Of a stretch of 64,000 bases of DNA, positions 1 to 9,161 are shown one piece after another; the stretch's first letter is position 1; the number at the start of each line of letters is the position of its first letter. Below the pieces are notes generated by a model, which was not told the origin of the DNA, did no database searches, and saw only the letters and a program-made list of their open reading frames with translations. This DNA is from Xanthomonas sp. F10 (GTDB lineage Bacteria > Pseudomonadota > Gammaproteobacteria > Xanthomonadales > Xanthomonadaceae): NCBI RefSeq assembly GCF_014206815.1, contig NZ_JACHNP010000002.1, forward strand, positions 992,001 to 1,056,000, given 5' to 3'. The position numbers were made by a program, and so were the translations under genes.

Positions 1-432
1 ATGGTGCAGGTAGTCCTTGCTGCCCTGCTGGTACATGTTGCGCGAATACCACTCGTTGCCGAAGGCCGGCACCGAGAACACGCCCCAGTGGATGAAGATG
101 CCGAACTTGGCGTTGTCGTACCAGGACGGCGAGCGGTACTGCTTGAGCGAGGTCCAGTCGGGCCGGAAAGGTCCGCCGCGCGCGCCGTCGTTGGCTTCGC
201 GCACTAGGCGCGCGCGTTCGGGCGCGTACTTGGCGGTGGCCTGCAGCCACTGCTGGTCGATCTGTTCCGGACTGAGGGTGGTGGCGGTGGGCGCGGTCGG
301 TGACGGCGCATCCGCGGCGCCGGCGGGCAGGGCCGTCAGCGCGAGAATGAGGGCCAGCGCGCTGGCCAGGGTCTGGCGTGCGGCTCCGGCGTGGCGGGAT
401 CGGTCCGCACGGGGGCGGGTCTCGGTCGTCAT
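1..432 (-). CDS. alpha-L-fucosidase, GH29 (5' part only)
   Basis: The first 144 residues of a secreted glycoside hydrolase are visible; the gene runs out of the window to the left. Residues about 20-42 form a hydrophobic signal peptide ending in an AGA-type cleavage site. The stretch [20 protein letters not shown], followed by NEWYSRNMY, is the hallmark N-terminus of GH29 alpha-L-fucosidases, which release terminal L-fucose from glycans by a retaining mechanism. The start is ATG at 432, supported by AAGGAG nine bases upstream. It lies 99 bp downstream of a TonB-dependent receptor on the same strand, so the two are probably cotranscribed as part of a glycan-uptake locus. The catalytic residues lie outside the visible part. 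Confidence 0.9.
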   Translation of the reverse strand, partial: MTTETRPRADRSRHAGAARQTLASALALILALTALPAGAADAPSPTAPTATTLSPEQIDQQWLQATAKYAPERARLVREANDGARGGPFRPDWTSLKQYRSPSWYDNAKFGIFIHWGVFSVPAFGNEWYSRNMYQQGSKDYLHH

Positions 433-491
433 GGAACGGCACTCCTTGTTGCAGAAGACGATGCCGGCGCCGCCGCGCCGGACACGAAACA

Positions 492-521
492 GCGCGCCAC
501 CGTGGAGGGACGGTGGCGCGC
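492..521 (-). other. intercistronic hairpin between receptor and fucosidase
   Basis: A perfect 11-bp inverted repeat (GCGCGCCACCG) with an 8-base loop lies between the receptor stop and the fucosidase start. No T-run follows on the minus strand. It therefore looks more like an mRNA-stabilising or processing hairpin, which could let the receptor be made in excess over the hydrolase, than like an intrinsic terminator. This role is inferred. Confidence 0.55.
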
Positions 522-531
522 CGGTGCTACA

Positions 532-3192
532 TCAGAACTTGAAGTTCAGCTGCGCCTGGTAGCCGCGGCCGTTCTTGTACATGCCGATCGGCGCGTACTT
601 GACCTCGTTGTACCAGTAGTAGGTCGAGTCGAGCAGGTTGGTCGCGCTGAAGCTCACGCTCATCCAGTCGTTGATCTGATACGAGGCGGTCAGGTCCAGC
701 TGCTTGTACTCGTCGGTGAACACCTGCGAGTTCAGGCGGCCGACCTGGGTGAAGTACTTGGAGCGGTAGCTGTAGTTGACGCGCACCATCCACGGGCCGT
801 TTTCCCAGTAGGGGATCACGTTGTAGGTGTTCTTCGACAGGTACGGCAGGTTCAGGCCGGTGCTGGCGTCGGCGGTGGCGTAGGTGTAGTTCGCCTGCAG
901 ACCGAAACCGTAGCCGAAGGCCTGCTGGTAGTTCAGCGAAGCGCCCTTGACCTTGGCGTCGGAAGCGTTGATCGGCGAGCTCACCGAGTACAGGCCGCTC
1001 ACCCCGGACACCGCGTCGGTCAGCTGCTGCTGCGTGGTGGTGGTGACGATGTACGAGCTGATGTCGCGGTAGAACAGTTCCGCCGACAGCATGCTGGACG
1101 GCGCGAAGTACCACTCGGCGGCCAGATCGTAGTTGGTCGACTCGTAGGGCTTCAGGTCCGGATTGCCGCCGCTGGCGGTCAGGTTGCCGTTGCTGCTGTT
1201 GATGGTGAACGAACCGGCCAGGTCGCCGTAGCGCGGACGTGCCATCACCTTGGCCACGGAGAAGCGCAACACCTTGTCGGTGTCCAGATCGTAGGCCAGG
1301 TTGAAGCTCGGCAGCGGCTTGTAGTACTGCTTGGTCACCTGCGTCTGATTGTAGGTGGCGCCGCCGTCATTGCTCTGCCAGTACAGCGACTTGTCCTTGG
1401 TGTCCACATAGCGCACACCCAGGTTGCCGCGCCACGCGCCCGACTCGAAGTTCAACTGCGCGTACAGGTCGCTGGTGATTTCCTTGACGTCGAACGAGGA
1501 GCCGTAGTCGATCTTGTATGGACCCTGCGGCTGGCCGCGCAGGTAGCTGATCACCGAGTTGAGGTTGGCGGTCGACCAGTTGGTCAGGTCGCCGCTGGCA
1601 CCCAGGCCGTCGTACAGGCCGCTCGGGGTGGTGCCGGGGCTGAAGTCGGTCAGCGAGATCGCATCGGTGGTGTTGATGCGGTTGCCGCGGGCGTCGACGC
1701 CGTTGTCGTGGTTGATGTACTTGTAGCCGACCTGCAGCTTGTTCAGCGGACCCCAGTCCAAATCGCGCGCGGCATCGAACTGGAAGTACTTCTCCTTGTC
1801 CGTGCTCTTGGCGTAATAGATGCCGCCGGCCTGCATCGCCGACGCATCGGTGGAGCCGGCGGCCAGGCCAGCCGGCGAACCGACCAGGCCCCAGTTGGCG
1901 GCGCTGCCGTTGTCGTAGTTGACGTCGGTGTGGCTGCCGTCGTAACCGAAGTTGTAGCCACCGTCCTTCAGCAGGAACTTCATCAGGTACTCGGGGTTCT
2001 TGCCGCCGGTGGCCTCGGTGGTGCCGGCCTGGGTGGTGAACACCCACTTGTCGCCATAGAAGTCGTGGCGCAGGTTCAGGCTCTTGGTGGTGACGGTGCT
2101 TTCGCGGTAGTTGGTATCCAGCTGCGCATACGGCTGCTTGCCGTTGCCGGCGCCGTCGGTGACCGTGGCCTGGGTGATGTAGCCGTTCTGCACCGTGGCG
2201 CTGGTGATCTTGTCCTGATCGCCGCAGCCCGGGCAGACGTAGCGCGATTCGCTGAAGTTGTTGTACTTGCCCTTGATGTAGATGCCGGTCAGGTTGAACT
2301 CGTTCTGATCGTTCGGCTTCCACTGCAGCGCGCCCTGCAGGCCGTTGCGCTCGCGGGTCTGCTGGAAGAAGGCGCTGTTGATGCCGACCGGGATCTTGGC
2401 GGTCGCGACGTTACCACCGTCGCCGGAGATGTTGGCGGTCGGCGAGATGCCCGAGCCGGTGTTGTAGCCGAAGAACTCGATGCCGGCGCGCGACAGGTCC
2501 TGCTTGTCGTGGGTGGCGGAGATCAACGCGCCGAAGGTCTCGTCGTCGTTCTTCCAGCTCCACAGCGCCGAGCCGCGCGGATTGCCTTCTTCCGAACGGT
2601 CGTTGTAGTTGTAGCCGATCGAGCCGCGGATGGTGTTCTTCGGCAGGTCCAGCGGCTTGCGGGTGTGCACGATCACGGTGCCGCCGATCGAGCCTTCGTC
2701 GATGCGCGCTTCCGGAGTCTTGTAGACCTCCATCAGGCCGATGATTTCCGGCGACAGCAGGGTGTAGTTGAAGGTGCGGCCGCTGGTGTCGGTCGGGTTG
2801 CCGCCCCAGTCGCCCGAGGCGATGGTCTGGCCATTGAGCAGCACGCGGTTCAGCGCCGGGTCGGTGCCGTTGATGCTGACCTTCTCGCCTTCGCCGAACT
2901 GGCGGTCCACGCTGATGCCCGGCAGGTGCGCCAGCGACTCGGCGGCGTTGGTGTCCGGGAACTTGCCGATGTCTTCGGCGCTGATCGCATCGACGATGGA
3001 GTTGGCCGAGCGCTTCACCGACTGGCTCTTCTCCAGCGAGGCGCGGTAGCCGGTGACGGTGATGGCATCCAGCTGCTGGACGTTCTTGGAATCCGCGTTG
3101 GCGGAAGCGGGCGCTTCCTGCGCGGCGGCGTTACCGGACAGGTACAGCGCGGCCATGATGCTGATGGCTAAGGTCGTGGTGCGGCTATTCAT
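532..3192 (-). CDS. TonB-dependent receptor (glycan-type)
   Basis: This is an 886-residue outer-membrane active transporter. A signal peptide (about residues 1-24, ending NAAAQ) is followed by a TonB-box-like LDAITVTGYRASLEKS around 41-56. The plug domain contains the stretch AISAEDIGKFPDTNAAESL, frequent in Xanthomonas and Caulobacter receptors for plant or host carbohydrates. The rest is a 22-strand-type barrel ending in a terminal aromatic residue (LNFKF). The ATG start has AGAGG eight bases upstream. The gene lies directly upstream of a GH29 fucosidase, and a LacI-family-type operator lies about 430 bp upstream, so the substrate is probably a fucosylated or N-acetylglucosamine-containing oligosaccharide. 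Family assignment is firm; substrate is inferred. Confidence 0.93.
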   Translation of the reverse strand: MNSRTTTLAISIMAALYLSGNAAAQEAPASANADSKNVQQLDAITVTGYRASLEKSQSVKRSANSIVDAISAEDIGKFPDTNAAESLAHLPGISVDRQFGEGEKVSINGTDPALNRVLLNGQTIASGDWGGNPTDTSGRTFNYTLLSPEIIGLMEVYKTPEARIDEGSIGGTVIVHTRKPLDLPKNTIRGSIGYNYNDRSEEGNPRGSALWSWKNDDETFGALISATHDKQDLSRAGIEFFGYNTGSGISPTANISGDGGNVATAKIPVGINSAFFQQTRERNGLQGALQWKPNDQNEFNLTGIYIKGKYNNFSESRYVCPGCGDQDKITSATVQNGYITQATVTDGAGNGKQPYAQLDTNYRESTVTTKSLNLRHDFYGDKWVFTTQAGTTEATGGKNPEYLMKFLLKDGGYNFGYDGSHTDVNYDNGSAANWGLVGSPAGLAAGSTDASAMQAGGIYYAKSTDKEKYFQFDAARDLDWGPLNKLQVGYKYINHDNGVDARGNRINTTDAISLTDFSPGTTPSGLYDGLGASGDLTNWSTANLNSVISYLRGQPQGPYKIDYGSSFDVKEITSDLYAQLNFESGAWRGNLGVRYVDTKDKSLYWQSNDGGATYNQTQVTKQYYKPLPSFNLAYDLDTDKVLRFSVAKVMARPRYGDLAGSFTINSSNGNLTASGGNPDLKPYESTNYDLAAEWYFAPSSMLSAELFYRDISSYIVTTTTQQQLTDAVSGVSGLYSVSSPINASDAKVKGASLNYQQAFGYGFGLQANYTYATADASTGLNLPYLSKNTYNVIPYWENGPWMVRVNYSYRSKYFTQVGRLNSQVFTDEYKQLDLTASYQINDWMSVSFSATNLLDSTYYWYNEVKYAPIGMYKNGRGYQAQLNFKF

Positions 3193-3625
3193 TGGCTAAA
3201 CCTCTGGGTGAGTACTTGGGCATGAGGTGCCAACCGATGTTCCGGCGTGCTGGCCGCTGCCCGGCCTTGTGGATGGGCGCCGCGCCTGGTGGCGCTGCGC
3301 GGATCGCATCTCGATGCGCGTCGTCCGGTCGCTGACGCGGAAGTAGCCAACCGGCGGCATCGAGGGCGCCGGTTCTTCCTGTGTTCCTGCAGGTAACAAC
3401 CAAGTCCAGCAATGAAGCAGTGCACCTGCTGCCTGGTCCGGGCGCGGCTGCGTCCGTGCCCGGCGCGGGCGTGGTCTCGTCGGTTCGGGGATGCCGATTG
3501 CGGCGTCAGCGCGCGTCCTGCCACTTGGCGCGGGAGGAGCGGCGATGCGTCGCTGTATCTGAATCCCCTGAACGTGGCATGTCTTGAAGTTGTAAAACTT
3601 GTGTGAGCCGAGTCTGTCGTAGCGC

Positions 3626-3639
3626 TGACAGCGTTGTCA
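3626..3639. promoter_or_regulatory. NagR-type operator upstream of the receptor
   Basis: TGACAGCGTTGTCA is a palindrome with one mismatch. It fits the core TGACARCGYTGTCA reported for NagR, the LacI-family GlcNAc regulator of Shewanella and Xanthomonas (recalled, not searched). Read on the minus strand it contains TTGACA, a candidate -35 box for the receptor, although no good -10 follows. If that promoter is used, the receptor mRNA has a leader of about 400 nt. The regulator gene is not in the window. Confidence 0.6.
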
Positions 3640-3976
3640 ACACCCGTTTCACGCGGTTTTGACGGTTGCAAGCAAGGCTCGCCGCGGCATCTTTCTGCCG
3701 GCTTTCACAGCGTGTCCGGGGGCTGCTCTAGGTGCTTGTCTACAAAAGAAAACATGCTGGAAGATGGCGGCGACACCGCCGTTGTGACCGACAGGCCCAG
3801 GCGCGGCAAGGGCTGCCGGGTTGCCAGGCATGTGGCAAAAATTTGTGCGATGCGGCGAAATTTTGCGACGGATGTTCACCCATGCAACGGGCCTCCTCGG
3901 CCAACCCTCATGACGGCCAGGCGATCACCCACAAGAAGGCGACGTGGTGAAGACAAAACGGCAAACCGGTGAATTT

Positions 3977-4000
3977 CACCTTGACAACGTTGTCAAGGTG
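3977..4000. promoter_or_regulatory. 24-bp perfect palindromic operator in front of glucokinase
   Basis: The half-site CACCTTGACAAC is followed immediately by its exact reverse complement, giving a 24-bp perfect palindrome with the central CG typical of LacI-family operators. It embeds TTGACA (3981-3986), a likely -35 element for glucokinase, so a bound repressor would block RNA polymerase. The core equals the NagR-type motif seen at 3626-3639 and near 46.5 kb. The region 3193-4066 holds no convincing gene. Confidence 0.72.
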
Positions 4001-4066
4001 GTCGGACACTCGATCGATCAATCGGCCGAATCGGCGTGCGCCTGCTCTGGCGCAACGGGAGAAGAC

Positions 4067-5089
4067 GTGTCCGCAAGCAGTTCATCAGTGGCAGCGGCCG
4101 TGCCGCGCGCCGAGCCTTTCATTGCTGCCGATGTCGGCGGAACCCATGTCCGGATCGGCCTGGTCGCACGCGCTGCCGGCGCCGGCCCTGCGCCGGCCGT
4201 CGATGTACTGGACTACCGCAAATACCGCTGCGCCGACTATCCCGGCCTGGCCGAGATCATTGGCGAATTCCTCGATCAGGTGCAGGGGCCGAAGCCGACC
4301 CGCGGCGTGATCGCCAGCGCCGGTTATGCACTCGAGGACGGGCGCGTCATCACCACCAATCTGCCGTGGACGCTGTCGCCGCCGGAGATCCGCGAACGCC
4401 TGGGTCTGACGGCGCTGCCCCTGGTCAACGATTTCGAAGCGGTGGCGTATGCGGCGGCGTCGATGGACGCCAGCGAAGTGCTGCATCTGGCCGGGCCGCG
4501 CAAGGCGCAGCGTGGGCCGGCCTTGGTGATCGGCCCGGGCACCGGCCTCGGTGCCGCGGTGTGGATTCCGACCCACGGCGGCGCCGTGGTGCTGGCCACC
4601 GAGGCCGGCCATGCCGCGCTGCCGGTCGGCAACGAGCTGGAACTGGCGTTGGCGCAGCGCTTGTTGCGCGACCGTTCCTATGTGCCGGTGGAGCATTTCC
4701 TGTCCGGCCCCGGTCTGCTCAATCTGTATCGCGTGCTGTGCGACCTGCGTGGCGCCACGCCCACGCATGCCGCACCGAGCGACATCACCGCGGCGGCGCT
4801 AGCTGGCGACGATCCGCTCGCGCACGAGGCGCTGTCCGCGTTCTGCGGCCTGCTCGGCAGCGTGGTCGGCGACATGGCGCTGCTGTACGGCGTGCAGGGC
4901 GGCATCTACCTGGCCGGTGGCTTCCTGCCGCAGATCGGGGCGTTCCTGTCCGCGAGCACTTTTGTCGAGCGCTACTTGAACAAGGGCGCGATGCGTCCGG
5001 CGCTGGAGCAGATCCCGGTGAAGCTGGTCGAACACGGCCAGCTTGGCGTGATCGGCGCGGCGAACTGGTTCCTGCAGCAGCGCGACTGA
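4067..5089 (+). CDS. glk: glucokinase
   Basis: This encodes a 340-residue cytoplasmic hexokinase of the bacterial Glk family (ATP + glucose to glucose-6-phosphate). The N-terminal phosphate-binding motif AADVGGTHVRIGL spans about residues 20-32, VNDFEAVAYA supplies the conserved sugar-binding Asn-Asp pair, and GPGTGLGAAVW is the adenosine-side glycine motif. The frame stays open upstream to an ATG at 3944, but GTG at 4067 is preferred. It has GGGAGA just upstream, gives a normal family length, and leaves the 24-bp operator outside the coding sequence. Xanthomonas keeps several glucokinase paralogues, some tied to GlcNAc or chitin regulons, and the operator suggests this one belongs there. It is divergent from the receptor. 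Confidence 0.9.
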   Translation: MSASSSSVAAAVPRAEPFIAADVGGTHVRIGLVARAAGAGPAPAVDVLDYRKYRCADYPGLAEIIGEFLDQVQGPKPTRGVIASAGYALEDGRVITTNLPWTLSPPEIRERLGLTALPLVNDFEAVAYAAASMDASEVLHLAGPRKAQRGPALVIGPGTGLGAAVWIPTHGGAVVLATEAGHAALPVGNELELALAQRLLRDRSYVPVEHFLSGPGLLNLYRVLCDLRGATPTHAAPSDITAAALAGDDPLAHEALSAFCGLLGSVVGDMALLYGVQGGIYLAGGFLPQIGAFLSASTFVERYLNKGAMRPALEQIPVKLVEHGQLGVIGAANWFLQQRD

Positions 5090-5240
5090 GGCGCTGGGCG
5101 CGGTCGCGCCGGCACAGGCCGCGTCCTGCGGCTGGTGTGCGTGCGAGTGCATCCCGCAGGCTTTTATCTCTAGTGCATGCCTGCGTTGCGCTGCCGCATC
5201 GCGCCTACAGGGCGTGCCTGCCAGCAACGGGAAGTGTCCT

Positions 5241-5306
5241 GTAGGAGCGGCTTCAGCCGCGACGGACTTCCCGGGAAAGCCTGGTCGCGGCTGAAGCCGC
5301 TCCTAC
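5241..5306. repeat. REP-like inverted repeat, copy 1
   Basis: GTAGGAGCGGCTTCAGCCGC and its reverse complement form arms around a 20-odd-base centre. This is the first of four copies in the window (others at 10383, 12548, 16841), all between genes. The rest of the 470-bp gap 5090-5558, downstream of glucokinase and downstream of rsmE, shows nothing else I can support. Confidence 0.85.
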
Positions 5307-5558
5307 GTGTGCGCTGGCCGTCGTGATGAGAGGCTCTCGGCGTCGCTCCTGCAGGGCAGGCCAGCTTCGGCATGAGCCGATGATTCGCCGTTCCCGACTG
5401 GCTGGGCTGCAGTCCAGGTGGGTGGCTGCGCCCGTTTCGCTACATATAAGAAGGAAGGACGCCGACGGAGGTCCGATGGCATGGCGTCGCGTCCGGTGGC
5501 ACGCCAACGCCTGCAGCGCGTCCGGCGCGGCGCCGCCTACGTTGGGGCGTGCCCGAAC

Positions 5559-6290
5559 TTACAAGTCGCCATGGTGCGCCTGCAGCGCCGCGATCGCGGC
5601 CAGGCCAGCGGTTTCAGTGCGCAGGATGCGCGGCCCCAGCCGCAGGCCGACGAAGCCGGCCGCCTCCAGCGTGGTGCGGTCGCGCGGCGACCAGCCGCCT
5701 TCCGGGCCGATCGCGATCGTTGCCGCGTCGCCGCGGATCTCCAGCGCGCGCAGACGGTGTTCGCCCTGCGGGTCGAGGATCAGCCGGCATGAGCTGTGCG
5801 CGGCGGCGCGCGCGGCGTCGGCCAGGGCCAGCGGCGCACTCAGTTGCGGCACGCGCGCGCGACCGGACTGTTCGCAGGCCGCGATCACCACGCTGCGCCA
5901 GTGCGCCACGCGCTTGTCCACTCGCGCCGCGTCCAGCTTCACTTCGGTGCGCTCGGCCCACACCGGCACGATCGCGGCGACGCCGAGCTCGGTGGCCTTC
6001 TGCAGGATCAGGTCCATCTTCTCGCCGCGCGCCACGCCCTGCAGCAGGGTGATCGCCAGCGGCGACTCGTTGTCGGCCGGCCGCGCCGCGCCGATGCGCA
6101 CGCTGGCGTTGCGCTTGCCGGCCTGCAGTAGTTCGGCGTGGTAATCGCAGCCGTCGCCGTTGAACAGCACGCAGGGGTCGCCTTCGCGCAGCCGCAGCAC
6201 GCGCAGCAGGTGGTTGGCGACGTCCTCCGGCAGGCTCAGTTCGGCGCCGGCATGCAGCGGCAGGTCCACATGGCAGCGGGTCAGGCGCAT
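5559..6290 (-). CDS. rsmE: 16S rRNA (uracil-1498-N3)-methyltransferase RsmE
   Basis: This 243-residue SPOUT-superfamily enzyme methylates U1498 of 16S rRNA using S-adenosylmethionine. An N-terminal PUA-like domain (RLTRCHVDLPLHAGAELSL, then HLLRVLRLREGD) precedes the catalytic half. The SAM-binding knot carries IGPEGGWS and LGPRILRTETAGLAAI, both diagnostic of RsmE. The length matches E. coli RsmE (243 aa). The start overlaps the 3' end of bioA by 10 bp, so the two are probably translated from one mRNA. Confidence 0.96.
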   Translation of the reverse strand: MRLTRCHVDLPLHAGAELSLPEDVANHLLRVLRLREGDPCVLFNGDGCDYHAELLQAGKRNASVRIGAARPADNESPLAITLLQGVARGEKMDLILQKATELGVAAIVPVWAERTEVKLDAARVDKRVAHWRSVVIAACEQSGRARVPQLSAPLALADAARAAAHSSCRLILDPQGEHRLRALEIRGDAATIAIGPEGGWSPRDRTTLEAAGFVGLRLGPRILRTETAGLAAIAALQAHHGDL

Positions 6291-7672
6291 GCCACCGCCT
6301 CGTCGATCGCCGCCAAGGTGGTCTCGGCCAGCAGCGCCAGTTGAGCGGCATCCACGCAGTAGGGCGGCATCCAGTACAGCACGTCGCCCAGCGGGCGCAG
6401 CACCACGCCGCGCGCCAGCGCGGCACGGTAGGCATGCAGGCCCACGCGCGCCGAGGCCGGGAAGGGCGTGCGCTTGTCGCCGTTGCGGGTGAGTTCGAAC
6501 GCCACCACCATGCCGGCCTGGCGCACGTCTGCCACGTGCGCGTGCTCGGCGAACGGCGCCGACAACGCGCGCATGGTTTCGGCGGTGCTGCGGTTGCGCG
6601 CGATCACGTCGTCCTCCTGCAGGATCCGCAGCGACGCCAGCGCCGCCGCGCAGGCCAGCGGGTTGCCGGTGTAGCTGTGCGAATGCAGGAAGGCGCGTTC
6701 GCGGCTGTCGTCGAGGAAGGCGTCATAGAGATGCTGGGTGGCCAGCACCGCCGACAGCGGCAGGAAGCCGCCGGTCAGGCCCTTGGACAGGCACAGCAGG
6801 TCCGGCATCACCCCGGCCTGCTCGCAGGCGAACAGGGTGCCGGTGCGGCCGAAGCCGGTGGCGATCTCGTCGGCGATCAGGAACGCGCCGTTGGCGTCGC
6901 ACAGTTCGCGCGCCCGGCGCAGATAGGCCGGGTCGTGCATGCGCATGCCGCCGGCGCACTGCAGGCGCGGCTCCAGGATCACCGCGCAGATCTCGCCGGG
7001 ATGGCGGTCGAACAGGTCGGCCAGCGCATCGGCGGCGGCATCGGCGCGTTCGCGCGCGCTCTGCCCGGGCGCGGCCTGGTAGGCGTCGGGCGAGGGCGCG
7101 AACAGCGCCTCGGCCAGCAGCGGCGCATACACCCGCCGGTACAGCGGGATGTCGCCGACCGCCAGTGCGCCGATGGTCTCGCCGTGGTAGCCGTTCTCCA
7201 GCGCGACGAAGCGGGTGCGCCCGGGCTCGCCGCGGTTCTGGAAATAGTGGAAGGCCATCTTCAGCGCCACTTCCACGCCGGCCGAGCCGTTGTCGGCATA
7301 GAACACCTTGGCCAGCGGCGCGCGGCCCTCCTGGCGCGGCGCCAGCGCCAGCAGTTGTTCGGCCAGCAGCACCGCCGGTTCGTGGCTGAAACCGGCCAGC
7401 ATCACCTGTTCCAGCTGCGTGGCCTGGGCGGCGATGGCCGCGGCGATGCGCGGTTCGCCGTGGCCGAACAGGTTGGTCCACCAACTGCTCACCGCATCCA
7501 GGTAGCGGCGGCCGCCGTGGTCGATCAGCCAGGCGCCTTCACCGCGTGCGATCGGGACCAGGGGCAGGGTGTCGGGGTGCTCGCGCATCTGCGTGCACGG
7601 GTGCCAGAGCACGGCCAGGTCGCGCTGGCGCCACGCATCGGCCATCTGTGCTGCGGTCAGGTCTGATAGCAT
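6281..7672 (-). CDS. bioA: adenosylmethionine-8-amino-7-oxononanoate aminotransferase
   Basis: This is a 463-residue PLP-dependent class-III aminotransferase of biotin synthesis, converting 7-keto-8-aminopelargonate to 7,8-diaminopelargonate with SAM as amino donor. The N-terminal HPCTQMREH motif, SSWWTNLFGHGEP, DEIATGFGRTGTLF (PLP aspartate region) and LSKGLTGGFLPL (PLP lysine) are all present. The length is slightly above the usual 430 because of a loop around the SPDAYQAAPGQSARERAD stretch. The ATG at 7672 is used; an in-frame ATG nine codons later is also possible. The next gene, rsmE, overlaps its end. The 74-bp gap to nudE must hold divergent promoters. Confidence 0.96.
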   Translation of the reverse strand: MLSDLTAAQMADAWRQRDLAVLWHPCTQMREHPDTLPLVPIARGEGAWLIDHGGRRYLDAVSSWWTNLFGHGEPRIAAAIAAQATQLEQVMLAGFSHEPAVLLAEQLLALAPRQEGRAPLAKVFYADNGSAGVEVALKMAFHYFQNRGEPGRTRFVALENGYHGETIGALAVGDIPLYRRVYAPLLAEALFAPSPDAYQAAPGQSARERADAAADALADLFDRHPGEICAVILEPRLQCAGGMRMHDPAYLRRARELCDANGAFLIADEIATGFGRTGTLFACEQAGVMPDLLCLSKGLTGGFLPLSAVLATQHLYDAFLDDSRERAFLHSHSYTGNPLACAAALASLRILQEDDVIARNRSTAETMRALSAPFAEHAHVADVRQAGMVVAFELTRNGDKRTPFPASARVGLHAYRAALARGVVLRPLGDVLYWMPPYCVDAAQLALLAETTLAAIDEAVACA

Positions 7673-7746
7673 TTCGCGCTCATGAACAGGTTCTTCGCTC
7701 CGCGCATTCTATCGATCGACGCCGCCCGGCGCCGCAGGGTGCCGGC

Positions 7747-8301
7747 GTGACCCGTCCGTTGCCGGTCATCCATGCCGTGCGCGAGCGCAGCGAATCGGCC
7801 ACCGAGCGTCGGGTCGAGGAACTGGACCTGGAGTTCAGCAACGGCGAACGCCGCGTGTTCCACCGGCTCAAGGCGCCGGGCCACGGCGCAGTGGTGGTGG
7901 TGCCGATGCTGGATGCGCAGACCGTGCTGCTGGTGCGCGAGTACGCCGCCGGCGTGCACCGCTACGAGCTGGGCCTGGTCAAGGGCCGTATCGACGCCGG
8001 CGAGACGCCGCTGCAGGCGGCCGACCGCGAACTCAAGGAAGAGGCCGGTTATGGTGCGCGGCAACTACGCGTGCTGCGCGCGATGACCCTGGCGCCGACC
8101 TACATGAGCCACCAGTCGTGGCTGGTGCTGGCGCAAGATCTCTATCCCGAACGACTAGCCGGCGACGAGCCGGAGGAATTGGAAGTGGTGCCCTGGAAAC
8201 TGGCTGAACTGGATCAACTGATGTTGCGTGAGGATTTTTCCGAGGGGCGTTCGCTGGCGGCGCTGTTCATCGCCCGCGAGTGGCTGGGTCGCGCCGAATG
8301 A
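7747..8301 (+). CDS. nudE: ADP-compounds hydrolase, NUDIX family (NudE-like)
   Basis: This is a 184-residue cytoplasmic NUDIX pyrophosphatase that cleaves ADP-linked small molecules such as ADP-ribose, NADH and Ap3A. A complete Nudix box is visible: GRIDAGETPLQAAD followed by RELKEEAGY. The size matches E. coli NudE (about 186 aa). GTG at 7747 is chosen, with AGGG upstream; the frame is open further upstream but would overlap bioA antisense. The stop overlaps the ATG of cysQ (ATGA). The same nudE-cysQ pairing occurs in other gammaproteobacteria, which supports the assignment. Confidence 0.9.
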   Translation: MTRPLPVIHAVRERSESATERRVEELDLEFSNGERRVFHRLKAPGHGAVVVVPMLDAQTVLLVREYAAGVHRYELGLVKGRIDAGETPLQAADRELKEEAGYGARQLRVLRAMTLAPTYMSHQSWLVLAQDLYPERLAGDEPEELEVVPWKLAELDQLMLREDFSEGRSLAALFIAREWLGRAE

Positions 8302-9098
8302 TCCGTCTGACCAGTGATTTGCGCGAAACCGTGATCGCCATCGCCATCGATGCCGCCGCGGCGATCATGTCCGTCTACGCCACCGGCTTCGAGGTGGAAC
8401 ACAAAGCCGACGCCAGTCCCTTGACCCAGGCCGACCTGGCCGCGCACCAGATCATCGTCGAAGGCCTGGAACGGCTGACTCCGGACCTGCCGGTGCTGTC
8501 AGAGGAATCGGCACAGATCCCGTGGGAGGTGCGCCAGCACTGGACCACCTACTGGCTGGTGGACCCGCTCGACGGTACCCGCGAGTTCGTCAAGCGCAAC
8601 GGTGAGTTCAGCGTCAACATCGCGCTGATCCACCAGGGCGCGCCGGTGTTCGGCGTGGTCCAGGCGCCGGTCGACGGGCGCGTCTGGCACGCAGTGCGCG
8701 GCGAGCAGGCGTACCGCCGCGAGGGCTTCCGCGATACCGCGTTGAACACGCGGCGCCCGGGCACCGCGCCGCTGCGGGTGGCGGCGAGCCGCTCGCACCG
8801 CGACGCGCGCACCGACGCGCTGCTGCAGCGCATGGGCGACATCGAACTGGTCGCGCAGGGCTCGTCGCTGAAGTTCTGCCGCATCGCCGACGGCGACCTG
8901 GACGTGTATCCGCGCTTCGGCCCGACCTCCGAGTGGGATACCGCCGCCGGGCAGTGCGTGCTGCAATCCGCCGGCGGTGCGCTGCTGGCCGCCGCGACCG
9001 GCAAGCCGTTCCGCTACAACCGCCGCGAATCGCTGCTCAATGGCGACTTCGTGGCGCTCGGCGATCCGGCGCAGCCCTGGCGCGACTGGCTGGGCTGA
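8298..9098 (+). CDS. cysQ: 3'(2'),5'-bisphosphate nucleotidase CysQ
   Basis: This is a 266-residue magnesium-dependent phosphatase that removes 3'-phosphoadenosine-5'-phosphate formed in sulfate assimilation. The lithium-sensitive inositol-phosphatase-fold metal motifs are present: LSEES (glutamates), WLVDPLDGTREFVKRNGEF (Asp-Pro-Leu-Asp-Gly-Thr) and SEWDTAAGQCVLQSAGG near the C-terminus. The start overlaps the nudE stop by four bases, implying translational coupling. Confidence 0.95.
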   Translation: MIRLTSDLRETVIAIAIDAAAAIMSVYATGFEVEHKADASPLTQADLAAHQIIVEGLERLTPDLPVLSEESAQIPWEVRQHWTTYWLVDPLDGTREFVKRNGEFSVNIALIHQGAPVFGVVQAPVDGRVWHAVRGEQAYRREGFRDTALNTRRPGTAPLRVAASRSHRDARTDALLQRMGDIELVAQGSSLKFCRIADGDLDVYPRFGPTSEWDTAAGQCVLQSAGGALLAAATGKPFRYNRRESLLNGDFVALGDPAQPWRDWLG

Positions 9099-9161
9099 GC
9101 CGCGCCGCACGCGCGCGCCGCATGGCGCGCGCTCTGCCACACTAGGGGTCAGGCGGCAGCG

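Noticed and set aside
391-3171. 926-codon open frame antisense to the first TonB receptor
   Set aside because: Val/Arg/Gly/His-rich low-complexity translation typical of GC-rich shadow frames; the opposite strand has signal peptide, plug and barrel motifs.
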